DNA of 64,000 nt from Mauremys mutica (taxonomy: Eukaryota > Chordata > Testudines > Geoemydidae): positions 110,151,222 through 110,215,221 of the forward strand of contig NC_059075.1 of the NCBI RefSeq assembly GCF_020497125.1. Reading direction: 5' to 3'. The stretch's first letter is position 1; every line of letters begins with the position of its first letter. Below, in pieces: positions 1-10,462 of this stretch. The position numbers and the translations under genes were made by a program. The notes under the pieces were generated by a model. The model did not search any database, had not been told where the DNA came from, and saw only the letters and a list, made by a program, of their open reading frames with translations.

Positions 1-355
1 CTGCAGCCCCTGGGGGGAGCCCCAGGAGGCTCGATGCACTCCCCCTGCCTGTGGGCACCCCGCCTCTGCAGCTCCCATTGGCCACAGTTCCCAATCAATG
101 TGAGCTGCGGAGTCAGTGCTCGGGGCGGGGGCAGGGTGCGTAGCCCGCTACCCCCCTCCTTCAGGGGCTGCAGGGATGTGCCGGCCGCTTCCAGGAGTAG
201 CGCGGAGCCAGACCAGGCAAAGTCTGCCTTAACCCTGCTGTGCAGCTGGACTTTTACCAGCCTAAAATCTCCTGGTTTGGCTTTGGTAGCCTCTGGGAGT
301 CAGAGCCCGATTCCAGGAGACTCCCGGAGAAACCGGGAGGGTTGGCAACCGTACC
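1..355. repeat. GC-rich interspersed repeat fragment
   Basis: CpG-rich sequence with CCATTGGCC, a 'gccggccgcttccagga' block and 'gttggcaacc' near its right end. It shares phrases with the repeat at 975-1850, so both look like members of one turtle repeat family. The ORFs in it are not genes. Confidence 0.5.
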
Positions 356-974
356 CTTGCCTCTTCAGTGCTGTTCAGTCCCATGAGTAGCTGCAGGCCT
401 CAGATAGCCTGGCTCCTGCAGGAGCCATCGCTGCAAGGGGCTTTCCAAGTCACTGTGTGCCCCTAGAACTACCACAGGGCATGAAGTTTAAGTTGATAAA
501 GACTCTGTTTGCTTCCTGCACAGATATTGGCAGGCAAAAGAATCCTCCTGGGAACGCCACCTGCAAAGCCCAAACCTGAGGAACATCCAGGAGGGGAGCC
601 CAAATGCAGGGGGACATTCCCCCTGCTGCTCCCCTTCAGCACTGATCCAGGGGTGCAGGCTTCCCTCCATTTCAGAAGCAGAGGGAGCCTGGGGACCAGA
701 GTTGAGGGTTGCATTGGCCTCTTTCCAGCGCAGTGGAATATTTGAAGCTGCCAGTAGCTTGCACTATGGTTTTTGTAAACATTATCCTGAGCTCACTGAA
801 GTTACTGAAAAATATGGATCACTGTTGATGGTTTTTAACAATATACAAATGAAAAATCACACTGATTCCTAACTGTAAGAAGATGAAAATGTGAACACCT
901 GTCATGAAGGGAACTTCTACCCACCCCTACTATGAAAGTGCAACTACCTTAGAATCTATTACTATCAAAGGGAA

Positions 975-1850
975 ATATTTAGGGTTGCCAGGCGTCCAGT
1001 TTTCAACCGGAACATCCAGTCAAAAAGGGACCCTGGCGGCTCCAGTCAGCACCACCGACTGAGCCATTAAAAGTCCAGTTGGCAGTGCTGCGGGTCTAAG
1101 CCAGACTAGTTCCTTCCTCTCCTGGCACCACGCTGCACTCTGGAAGCAGCCAGCAGGTCCGTCTCCTAGGTGGGGGGGCCACGGGGCTCCACGTGCTGCC
1201 CCCGCCCCGAGCACCGGCTCCATACTCCCATTGGCCAGGAACCACGACCAATGGGAGCTGGGTGGTGGGTGGTGCCTGCAGGCGAGAGCAGTGTGTGGAA
1301 CCTCCTGGACCCCCTACCTAGGAGCCAGACCTGCTGCTGGCCACTTCCAGGGTGCAGCGCGAAGCCAGGACAGTCAGGGAGCCTGCCTTAGTCCCGCTCG
1401 CTGCTGACTGGGAGCCTCCAGAGGTAAGCCCGAGCCCCAAACCCCTGCCACCACCCTGAGCCCCCCAAAACCCAGAGCCCCCTCCTGCACCCCAAAACCC
1501 TGCCCTAGCCCAGAGCCCATACCACCTCCTGCACCCCAACCCCCTGCTTCAACCCACAGCCCCTTCCCACATTCTGAATCCCTCGGCCCCATCCCCCAGC
1601 CTGGAACCCCCTCCTGCTCCCCAAACCCCTCATCCCCAGCCCCACCCCAGAGCCCACACCCCTAGTTAGATTCCTCACCCCCTCCCACACCCCAAACCCT
1701 GCCCCAGCCCAGTGAAAGTGAGTGAGGGTGGGGGAAAGTGAGCCACCAAGAGTGGGGGAATGTAGTGAGTGGGGCTGTGGCCTCAGGGAAGGGGTGGGGC
1801 TAGAGTGTTCAGTTTTGTGTGATTAGAAAGTTAGCAACCCTAAATATGGT
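975..1850. repeat. Interspersed repeat with inverted ends and a C-rich minisatellite core
   Basis: The element begins tttagggttgcc and ends gcaaccctaaa, so its termini are inverted. Inside are 'gaccctggcggctccagtcagc' type blocks and, at 1430-1705, a degenerate array rich in ccccagagccc/caccccaaaccc units. Several ORFs span it on both strands but none has coding character. Confidence 0.6.
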
Positions 1851-2078
1851 AGCGGTACAATATGAGAGGTCTGCAATTAACTTTGGTTCAATGGGGCTTG
1901 TGTGAATCTTTTCAGGTTTGCAACCCCCTGAGAATCATGAATCAGCTTTAGGTTTCTCAAAATTCACCCTAGGTTTGTCAAAATGTGTATATCAGGGTAC
2001 CTTTCAGCAAACCAGAGGAAAATGGTTTTTAGTCATACTTCATAAAACTCCAGGGAACATATAATATCCAGTTCCTAC

Positions 2079-2166
2079 CATTCAAATGCAAATCATTCTT
2101 CTCATTGCCATCATAGTTCCCACACAAACCACATGTTTTCCCCTTGTATGTATCTTCCAAGTCCAG
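2079..2166 (-). CDS. Ovomucin-like exon 4: VWD1 CXXC segment
   Basis: An 88-nt exon reading LDLEDTYKGKTCGLCGNYDG and NEKNDLHLN. It contains the CGLCG motif conserved in VWD domains that multimerise. The donor is gtaggaac at 2071-2078. The next exon was not found in 1-2078, which is mostly repeat DNA, so it should lie to the left of the window. Confidence 0.88.
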
Positions 2167-5100
2167 CTACAAAATAAAAACAAACAGGAAGACCAGAGTT
2201 TTAAGTGGTTCAATATGTAAAAGCACTAAGGTGTCAAATTTCTTCTATCATGTGAAAACATTGAATGGTATGTCAGAACAAAAGGAAACTCTCTAAACAA
2301 ACAGCTAAGCCACATTCCTTTAGTGTTTATCTATTCATTTCTTTGGAGCATTATTTAATGTACATCATTTGCTTCAATACCTTTACGGTATGACAATTCA
2401 GTTAAATATAAAATGTTGCTTTCTTCATTATATATATTTGGTCTTAACAAGTCCTGTCTCATTATCCACGCTGTGGCCCAAATCCTGAGGTCCTTACTAG
2501 AAGGGGCACATTCTGCTCTCAGTCACATGGTGTAAATCTGGACTATCTATAGTTACTACAGATTTATACCAAGGTGGCTGAGTAGTGTTTGGACCTGAGT
2601 TTTCTTCAGGGATATTACCATTGATTTCAGTGGAGAGTAAACAGCTGAATAAGGACCACAGACTGGACCATATATACTTACAACTTAATTAGAAAAAAAG
2701 ATGGACAAATCCTGAGAATAAATGCTCATGAAACACCTATTAAATGAAGATCAAGAAGCCAGGAAAATAATTGGGAGTACTTTACCCAAGCTCTTCCAAT
2801 TAGAAACTGTTTAGATAAACTCAGCTACATCGAACGAAGGAGGGTAGGTGATCCCCCCCAACAGAAGGATGGGGTGGGAGAAATCAGATTACAACATATA
2901 TATATAAACTTGCACATACAAGTGACTGGATTACAAGATGTAAATATATGTTTGGCAAATTTGCAACATTACTGTTTAGTAATAAACCTGTAATAGAACT
3001 TCATAGGAGACAGTCAAATAGGCCAAAGTCAAAGGGAAAAACAGTTAACAATTGCTATTCCTACCAGATAAACAGCTAATTGCAATATATTACACAGCTA
3101 GATCAATAAGTATCCTGTGATAGGACAACTTCTTCCCTCCCCATATCAGGCACTACAGCCCCACTCTAGACAGGATGCTAAGTGTTCATGGAACAGGGGA
3201 AACCTGGTGAGAATAAGCTCCTGGCCACTTGATAGTGACTTCTATTGGCTTATCCTCTTCATCACTGGATTGAAAGGCAAACTTCATAGCACTTCTACAT
3301 CTTGCTGGCTGGGGCAAATAGACTAAATTGGAATTTGAACTACCATGTGACTGTAGAACCTTTTCCCATATGGATACCAAGCTGGCCTTCTAGCCACATG
3401 AGCAACTTTTCAATCTTTTTCTATCTTTTCTATTCCCTTCTTTAACACTCTGAATTGTGAGGCAGGGAATAAAAATCTCTGAAGCACCCATTAAGTGTAT
3501 AATTAGAGAACCACAGTCTCTAGGGGCTGTCAACCCGCACCTTTCAGCAACACTAAAATTCACTAAAAGAACCAACTAACTGGATCTTCATACTAAGAGA
3601 GTGTCAGCCCAGTTCCACTTGAGAGTCAGGCCAAGCGTGGATGTGACTTGGAAGTAAGTACAGGTGTCTTCAATCAAAATGCTCTTCAAGCTGAAGGGGA
3701 GGGGAATCCTAAAAAACAGAGCAGAAAAAACAACAAACTATAAAATAGAGCCCAAATCAAATTCTCTCATCAGTGCTACTGAAAAATTAACAAAAGTCAA
3801 ATTGAAGCAATGAAAGGTATAAGTATGTTCATATAAAAGTTAGGGTTGGTCTCCATTTATGCACAATGCATTCTTTTATCTTGTCCAATATGCCCTTTCA
3901 CCAATCCTAATCCACAAGGCAACGTATTTTGCCCATTAGCCTCTTGATACTGGGCCACATCTTCAGCTGGTGTAAACCGATTGACTCCATTGACTTCAGT
4001 GTAGCTATGTTGATTTATATCAGATCCATCAAGACAGTAAGAGGAGCCAGATCATAGTACGGGGGTGGGGGGCGGGCTGCTTGTCTGCCCTGGGGACTCC
4101 GCCGTATGAGGTACCACAGGTTCCTGTTCTCTCTCCACTATTTTTAAGGGGTATGGGAGATGCTTTGGCCTGCAGTGCCATCTATATTGCTTTTGCATCT
4201 GAGCCAGATGATAGTCTCTCACTTTGCCTGTGCCTGGCTGAGAACGGAGTTTGGATAGCCAGCTAATGCTCAGCCTATGTAAGTCAAAGCAGGGGTTCCT
4301 CAACATTTTCCATAGTGTGATCCTCTCTTACCTACCAGGACCATGCTGGGGCCCTATTCCATTTAGCAATACAGGAAGAGTAGGTGGTTTGGTTGGAGAA
4401 ATAACTGAAAGAAATTGCAGATTTTTTCTCCTTTGATTGACGAGATGCATCTGCCTTTTGTCACTAAGATTTGCAATCTAATGACTCTTTCCTATGTTCC
4501 ATTACTTCTGGATGTCTGGACAGAAACAATGGTCAATAGTACTTTTTCCATCTTTGCTTGGTCAGGGAGGGTCTGAGTGTTTTTGCCACGTTTAGCCTTT
4601 GCCCATGCTCTTGACATCTCTTTGCTGGAATATGGCAACACATTTTACAGGGGGTTGCCCTTGAAAAATCACTCCAAAAATTCAGCTAATTCTACATGTG
4701 GCTGGCAGTGTATTTAGCAGTGGTTCATGCATGGATCATACTTACTCCATGCTCCACAGAGTGCTACCAGTTCATTTAAGGTTACCATTCAAGGTGAAAT
4801 TCCACATGTATACTTTTTCAGTGTTTCAGTATATTTGTATAATTTGAAATAGGAGAAGACAGTTTCTGGACTGACCTTTTAGTTGCAGAAGATTCTTTCA
4901 ATTCTTATTTTGAACTCCACCTAATTGTGGGTCTCTAAGTAAGTATGAAAAATTGGGATGGGGGTGGGGGGTATTAGGCACCTATATAAGACAAAGGCCC
5001 AAATATCGGGACTGTCACTATAAAATTGGGACATTTGGTCACCCTAGTCCCACAATGCAGGAATCATTGGCTGGAAATGTGTATGTATTATGTAGAAAAT

Positions 5101-8087
5101 CAAAATAGATTACCATAAGGGTCCCTTTTGTCTTTACCATCTATGAACTCTAATGGAACACTTGCCAGGTGCTGAGTGTCTCATCTCCTATTAGTGTCAG
5201 TGGCAGCTGAGATGCTGTCACTGAAATTGTTCAGCACATCAAAGGATCAGTCCCTGTATAAAGAACAGGAGTATTTGTGGCACCTTAGAGACTAACAAAT
5301 TTATTTGAGCATAAGCTTTCATGGAGATAAACTTTCTTATCTCCTCAATATATGTTCCATTCTATGCATCTGAAGAAGTGGGCTGTAGCCCATGAAAGCT
5401 TATGCTCAAATAAATGTCTCTAAGGTGCCACAAGTACTCCTGTTCTTTTTGCGGATACAGGCTAACATGGCTGCTACTCTGAAACCACTCCCTGTATAAC
5501 TTTCTAAGAGTTTTCAGTGGCAGAAGGGCTTTAGTTGCACTAACTTGGGGCTAGTCTACACTTACGAGCCGGGTCGACGCGGTGAGTTCGACTTCTCGGA
5601 GTTCGAACTATCGCGTCTAATCTGGACGCGATAGTTCGAACTCCGAAAGCGCCGTGGTCGACTCCGGTACTCCACCACTGCAAAAGGCGGTGGCGGAGTC
5701 GACCTTGGAGCCACGGACTTCGATTCTGCGGTGTCTGGACGGGTGAGTAGTTCGAACTAGGGTACTTCGAATTCAGCTACGCTATTCACGTAGCTGAATT
5801 TGCGTACCCTAGTTCGACCCCGCTTCTTAGTGTGGACCAGCCCTTGGATACAAACTACAGTACAAGCTCTGTCAATCCTCATCCTTTGTGGCACAATCTG
5901 GTCTACCAGCTGAGTGCAGGTTGAAAACTCTCTCACCTGGTATACAGTTGCATTGCGTAATGTGGGTATTTAGAATGTCTTATTCCTTCCTTTGATGATT
6001 CTGCCAAGTCTAGAAGGGCTATTAATGCATTGCTAATATACAAGAATGTACTTATAACAAACAACTTAGTCCAGGGAGAACAATAAATGTTTACTTACTC
6101 ATGTCCATTCACTGTGATGCCTGACTCTTTCACCTCTAGAAGCACTCCATCAATGGTAGCAGTGAAGCAGACTGGAAATCCATTCTTCTCGCTGCGTCTG
6201 ACCTGGATGTTGAAGTCCTGGTAGCTGTCATTGCAGTGCGAGGCGAAAACATAGTGGCAGATTCCAGGGAAATCAAATTTAACATGGTCAAATGTCTGAA
6301 AGTGGAAACTGCCCCAGGTGGAACATTCACTCCTGGTGACTGCAGGACGCTGGACTGTAGAAAGAGATAGCGGGGTAATGTTATCAGTGTGTATTGCAAG
6401 GTTTTATTTATACAGTGCTTAGCATCTGCCATTGACGTGGCACTTTAAAGATTTAAGGGGGAGATTTTCAGACATCCATGGCACTTTGGCATCCAACTCT
6501 CATTGGCTTTCAGCTGGAGTTAGGTACCTAAGTGCTCTTGGTGCCTCTGTAAATCTCCCTTTAAACAGTATTAAAGCAGGTTGGAAACTGGTTTGCAGTC
6601 TCGTCTATCGGGTTGTCATCCAACAAGTGTCACAAATGACATCACTTTTCAGCAAGATGGCTGCCTCCAGCAGTAGACTCAGAAATGCCAGTTGTAATTA
6701 AAAAGTTTTCTAAACTACTCTTCATTTCTCAGGTTACTCAAATTCAGAAGTGTGTCTAATATTGACTCAGCAGACATTTCCCTTCTTTGAGAGGGATGCC
6801 AGAAATGAACTTTTGCTGTACTTTAAATGGACCTTCAACTTCTAGTACATCTCAGTCCTATCTCAAAAACTTTGGGCCAGAACCTTGGCCCCTACACAGC
6901 CAATTTGTGATGCTTAGAGACATCTTTGCTTCATCCGCCACTCAGGACTGAGCCCCTTGAGTTTTCAATTGCATATGCTAAAGTTACACATCAAAACTTT
7001 CTTTGACTGTGTATGAAACTACATCTCAGAAACAACCTCAGACTGCGAAGCTAAGCAAAATCAGTGTAATTCTCCTTTAACAGGAATTACACTTTGCTGC
7101 AATATGCTTTAAGCCTCTCATTTTGCCTACCTGGCAGAATGGAAGGAGAAAATGGGAAAGTTTTTCTGATTTGTTGACGTGATGGCCTTCAGTAATATTA
7201 ACCTAGCAATATACATCACAGACCACATCAAAATCAGTGCTTAACGTACTCTGTGAACTCTGAAATGTTATGAAATATTCATAACTGGGAATCAGCAGGG
7301 GTGCATTGAAAATATATTTTATTTAAATAAGATGCATCAATAAAACAAACTAAGGTGCCAATATGTCTTTCCAGATTGCATTTGGTAATAGGTGTTTGTA
7401 ACACTTGAATAGAGTAGAATAAAATAGCACCTTTCTGCATAGGAGGCGGGGGAAAATAGGTAGGTTTTACTCATTTGTTGATGTGGAGTTGCTAGAAATA
7501 CTAAACCTGCAGCAGCCATCGCATGAATTCACAATCAACTGTTTGTGTAATAAATTAACTAAGAAAGCTATGAGACATTCAGAACCAGGAATCAAAAGGT
7601 AACAGTGCACTAAGGAAAAAAAATAGTACTACTACAGTGTGGGTACCAGGCAATTAGCTCTAGGGGACATCATGCAGAAAAATTTCTCCTAGAGACTATA
7701 TAAAAGTCAAACAATTAAAAAGGATGTCACCATTTTCTATATTACAAAATGTGTCCAGCAAATCTGTTCTTTAAACAACTAATCTTGGAACAGTGGAATG
7801 GCTGATGAATTGCTTTTTAACGCAAAGAAAAACAATGAATTACTTAAATGAGGTTCATTTGCAGTGTACATACACAGTGCTAAGCTATTTACAGTATACA
7901 CATATATCTCAGTCTAACCAAGTATATTTTAATTTGACATTTGTACTTGTTACTTAATGGAGGTAAATATCGAGGCAAACAACTTCAGAGTTAGATTTTT
8001 CTTACCTATCTGCACTGGTGTTTTGCCCTTGCAATAACTCCAAATTAGGCAGAATATCCATAGTGGCCCTCCCTTTTGTTTCCCCAT
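2079..8087 (-). CDS. Alpha-ovomucin-like gel-forming mucin (chicken MUC5B/ovomucin type), N-terminal exons; continues past the left edge
   Basis: Four coding exons in transcript order: 8006-8087, 6099-6354, 3594-3708 and 2079-2166. They join in frame as signal peptide plus most of VWD1. The product resembles chicken alpha-ovomucin, as I recall it, far more than mammalian MUC5AC or MUC5B. Examples are WIFCLIWSYCKGK in the leader, ASHCNDSYQDFNI, IPLPFSLKSILIEDTC, GLTLKWNWADTLL and GLCGNYDGNEKNDL. Ovomucin is the polymer that gives egg white its gel. The gene lies downstream of MUC2 in the same orientation, about 13.5 kb from its stop to this start codon. The remaining exons would lie left of base 1. 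Whether the full gene has a PTS domain cannot be seen. A naming pipeline might call it mucin-5B-like. Confidence 0.85.
3594..3708 (-). CDS. Ovomucin-like exon 3: middle of VWD1
   Basis: A 115-nt exon with no long ORF around it, found by looking for the expected VWD1 strand segment. It reads IPLPFSLKSILIEDTC, YFQVTSTLGLTLKWNWADTL. The acceptor is ttttttag and the donor gtatgaag. It supplies exactly the phase needed between exons 2 and 4. Confidence 0.9.
4940..5047. mobile_element. Short hAT-like MITE, copy 1 (decayed left end)
   Basis: It matches the copies at 22952-23071 and 29119-29241: 'gtatgaaaaattggga', a G-run, 'caaatatcgggactgtc', 'ttggtcaccct'. The left terminal repeat is eroded. Confidence 0.65.
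5251..5499. mobile_element. Foldback turtle SINE with target-site duplication
   Basis: Flanked by direct repeats tccctgtataa at 5251-5261 and 5489-5499. The insert is an inverted repeat: the left arm (aggagtatttgtggcacctta to gcataagctttcatgg) reappears reversed (cccatgaaagcttatgc to ggtgccacaagtactcct). It is followed by a tail of the tRNA-derived turtle SINE type (gctaacatggctgctactct). Confidence 0.75.
5548..5843. mobile_element. CpG-rich nested-palindrome MITE, copy 1
   Basis: Terminal inverted repeats gggctagtctacact (5548-5562) and agtgtggaccagccc (5829-5843). Inside are several hairpins. One has perfect 22-bp arms (5596-5617 and 5625-5646) around a 7-nt loop; another pairs attcagctacg with cgtagctgaat. 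A possible 3-bp target duplication, ttg, flanks it. It is non-coding. Confidence 0.75.
6099..6354 (-). CDS. Ovomucin-like exon 2: start of VWD1
   Basis: A 256-nt exon reading RSECSTWGSFHFQTFDHVKF, then FPGICHYVFASHCNDSYQDF, then VRRSEKN and DGVLLEVKESGITVNGHE. CSTWG and the FDxxxFDFPGxC pattern define the first VWD domain of secreted mucins. The acceptor is ttctacag and the donor gtaagtaa. Confidence 0.92.
6355..8005. other. Intron 1 of the ovomucin-like gene
   Basis: No exon, RNA gene or repeat that I recognise. It is AT-rich and the ORFs in it are short and featureless. Confidence 0.5.
8006..8087 (-). CDS. Ovomucin-like exon 1: start codon and signal peptide
   Basis: ATG at 8085-8087. The 27 codons encode MGKQKGG, then the hydrophobic core PLWIFCLIW and SYCKGKTPVQI, ending one base into a codon at a strong donor (gtaagaaa). 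Exon 2 begins with the two bases needed to complete Val. The leader resembles the chicken alpha-ovomucin leader as recalled. A TATA box lies 69 bp upstream of the ATG. Confidence 0.82.
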
Positions 8088-8155
8088 CACACCTACGAAG
8101 AGGTAACTTGAAAATCCTTCCAGGGAAATGCCTTTTTCTTGACTTACCGGCACAG

Positions 8156-8162
8156 TTTTATA
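8156..8162 (-). promoter_or_regulatory. TATA box of the ovomucin-like gene
   Basis: TATAAAA on the minus strand, 69 bp before the ATG. A start about 30 bp downstream, near 8128, would leave a 5'UTR of about 40 nt without an extra intron. The start site is inferred. Confidence 0.6.
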
Positions 8163-8842
8163 GTCCAGGAATTTGGCGTGAGAACAAAACATTGATGGCA
8201 GGGTCCCTGAAAGGTGGAGCTTCACTGATTATTCCCTTGCTGATTCAAGCTTAAAAGACTGAGCACTCACATTTCCTTCTGAAAAGACAGCCATGTGTTT
8301 TTGTGGTACTTAATTTTGGGGGTAGATGGGGCATGAGGGGATTTGCTGCAGCTTTTTCCATTCCCCTTTTAAGTACTTTAAAGTGGTGTTTCTTTCTTCC
8401 CTTCCAGTTTTGTCTTTTCCTTTGTAGCAAACATTTTCCTTTTTATTGTGACTTATTGGACACAAGCACTCTGGCCCTGATTCAGTCCCTTACTTCTTTG
8501 TTCAGACACCAGTGGAATAGCTCTTCCTGAGGATTAGTTTGTTGGTTATTATTACATGCTCCCTCTGCTGGCTGGATGGTTACTTCTGAGCAATAGAGGA
8601 AAAAATACCGTAGGCTCAGGCATAAAGGAATGGCTTATTTAAAGAAAAAAATATTGACAGCTGAGTGGTGGATTTTAAAAAGTGAAATCAAAATGGCTCA
8701 TGAAAGGGGCCAGGTTAACTGCATTGGACACTGAAGTCGACTTTCCACAGAACAGGTGCAATGTTAGTGCAGAGAATGCAAACTTCTTACCCCTGCCATA
8801 TAAATGTGGCTCAACCTTGCTTTGCAGGGAAAGGAGGGTGAT

Positions 8843-9137
8843 GGGCAGGTCTACACTATGGGGGAAAATCGATATAAGATACGCAACTTCAGCTACGTGA
8901 ATAACGTAGCTGAAGTTGAAGTATCTAATATCGAATTACCTACCGTCCTCACGGCGCGGGATCGATGTCCGCGGCTCCCCATGTCGACTCCGCTACCGCC
9001 GTTCAGGTTGGTGGAGTTACGGAGTCGACAGGGGCGCGTTCGGGGATCGATATATCATGTCTAGATGAGACGCGATATATCGATCCCCGAGAAATCGATT
9101 GCTACCCGCCGATACGGCGGGTAGTGAAGACGTACCC
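8843..9137. mobile_element. CpG-rich nested-palindrome MITE, copy 2
   Basis: Ends are gggcaggtctacacta and tagtgaagacgtaccc, imperfect inverted repeats. Internal hairpins include ttcagctacgtgaataacg with its mirror, and ctacccgccg/cggcgggtag. It shares the cagctacg-cgtagctg core with the copy at 5548-5843. It lies about 0.7 kb upstream of the ovomucin-like TATA box. Confidence 0.7.
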
Positions 9138-9689
9138 TTAGTCTTCAACCTCATAAAGCTGGGATTCATTGGTTCATTGGAGTTGGTTTTCATTGTGAGG
9201 CTCTAAGATTTCAAAAGTCCAATTCACACAGGCCCACTGAAATACCATTAGGGCTCAATCATGAGCTGGTCTATGCACTTGTGCAAGGGGTAACCTAGAG
9301 GGACGGAGACACAAAATATATCTGCATCGCCAGTCACCTCAAATCAAGGCCCATTACTTAGGTTGTAGCTTGCTGGAGTCAATGGGACCACTCATGGAGT
9401 AAGGTGCTTTTCAATGTGAGTAAGAGCATCAGAATCTGGCCCAAAAACATTAAGCCAAGGAGACAGTCATTCTTGAACCCTATGGACATCTATGGACAGT
9501 GATTTCTCTTGCAACAGTTTTCCCTGCTGTTCCAGCATCACTAGGGTTTGAGACACTTTATTCTCAATGAACTCAAGACTGTGAGTGACACTTGACTTAT
9601 GTACAAATGGAAGTGCCCAGGTGCTAAAGAGCAGATATGGGTGAATTTCTTTGACAGAAACTTTTTTCAATAAAAAAAAATGCATGTTT

Positions 9690-10040
9690 GATGACCCTAA
9701 AATATTTAGTGACTGAGTGTTGAATTGTTTCAGTCAAAAAAAACTAACAATTTTTTGAAAAAAATGAAACATTAAATTTCAACACTTTTGAAGCAAAATA
9801 TTTTGATTTGAAATGACTTTTCATTTTGAAATTTTCTTTAATTTTATTTAAAAAATTAAAAATCATTTACACTTCCCAATTGAAACAAAATGCTACAGAT
9901 TGAACAAAATGTTTCATTCAACCTAAAACTAAGTTTTTCAACTTCTGATTTGCCAAAAAATTTGAAACACTTGGTTTTGGTTTGACCCAAAACAATTTTT
10001 ATTATTTATCAAAATGCCAGCCAACTGAAAATTCCATTAT
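9690..10040. repeat. AT-rich interspersed repeat, copy 1
   Basis: Runs such as aaaatgaaacattaaatttc, tgaacaaaatgtttcattca and ggtttgacccaaaac. The same word set occurs at 13960-14360, so I treat both as one AT-rich family with internal inverted repetition. Confidence 0.5.
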
Positions 10041-10059
10041 TCATCCTGCTTTACTAAGG

Positions 10060-10300
10060 AGTCTCATAGGCTTTAAGGCCAGAAGGGACCGCTGTGATCA
10101 TCCAGTCTTCTCTCCTGCACATCTCAGGCCACAGAACCTCACCCACACAATCCTGTAATAGACTCATAACCTCTGGCTGAGTTACTGCAGTCCTCAAACA
10201 ATGATTTAAAGACTTCAAGTTACAGAGAATCTACCATTTGCTCTAGTTGAAACCAGCAAGTGACCTGTGCCCCATGCTGTCGAATCTGCAACAAATACTT
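10060..10300. mobile_element. CR1-type LINE 3' fragment
   Basis: 'aaggccagaagggaccgctg', 'gatcatccagtc' and following text match the CR1 3' region seen intact at 18399-19290. It is decayed and truncated. Confidence 0.55.
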
Positions 10301-10374
10301 TGTGGGAGCTCATCATCCGAGATTCTCATCCCAAACATAAAAGAGGGTACAGTGGTTTTAAATTGGATTTTTTT

Positions 10375-10462
10375 CCAACATTCATTCTATATATACCATT
10401 CATTGTATCTATATCATTCTATCTATACCATTCATTCTATCAACATACATTATACCTATAGC
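10375..10462. repeat. Degenerate TA-rich minisatellite
   Basis: Repeated units near attctat/atacc/attc, e.g. 'cattctatctataccattc'. Low complexity; the ORFs across it are rejected. Confidence 0.6.

Larger units (their letters stand above)
2167..6098. other. Introns 2-3 of the ovomucin-like gene
   Basis: Apart from exon 3 (3594-3708), this holds a hAT-type MITE at about 4940-5047, a foldback SINE at 5251-5499 and a palindromic MITE at 5548-5843. Nothing else is recognisable. Confidence 0.6.
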
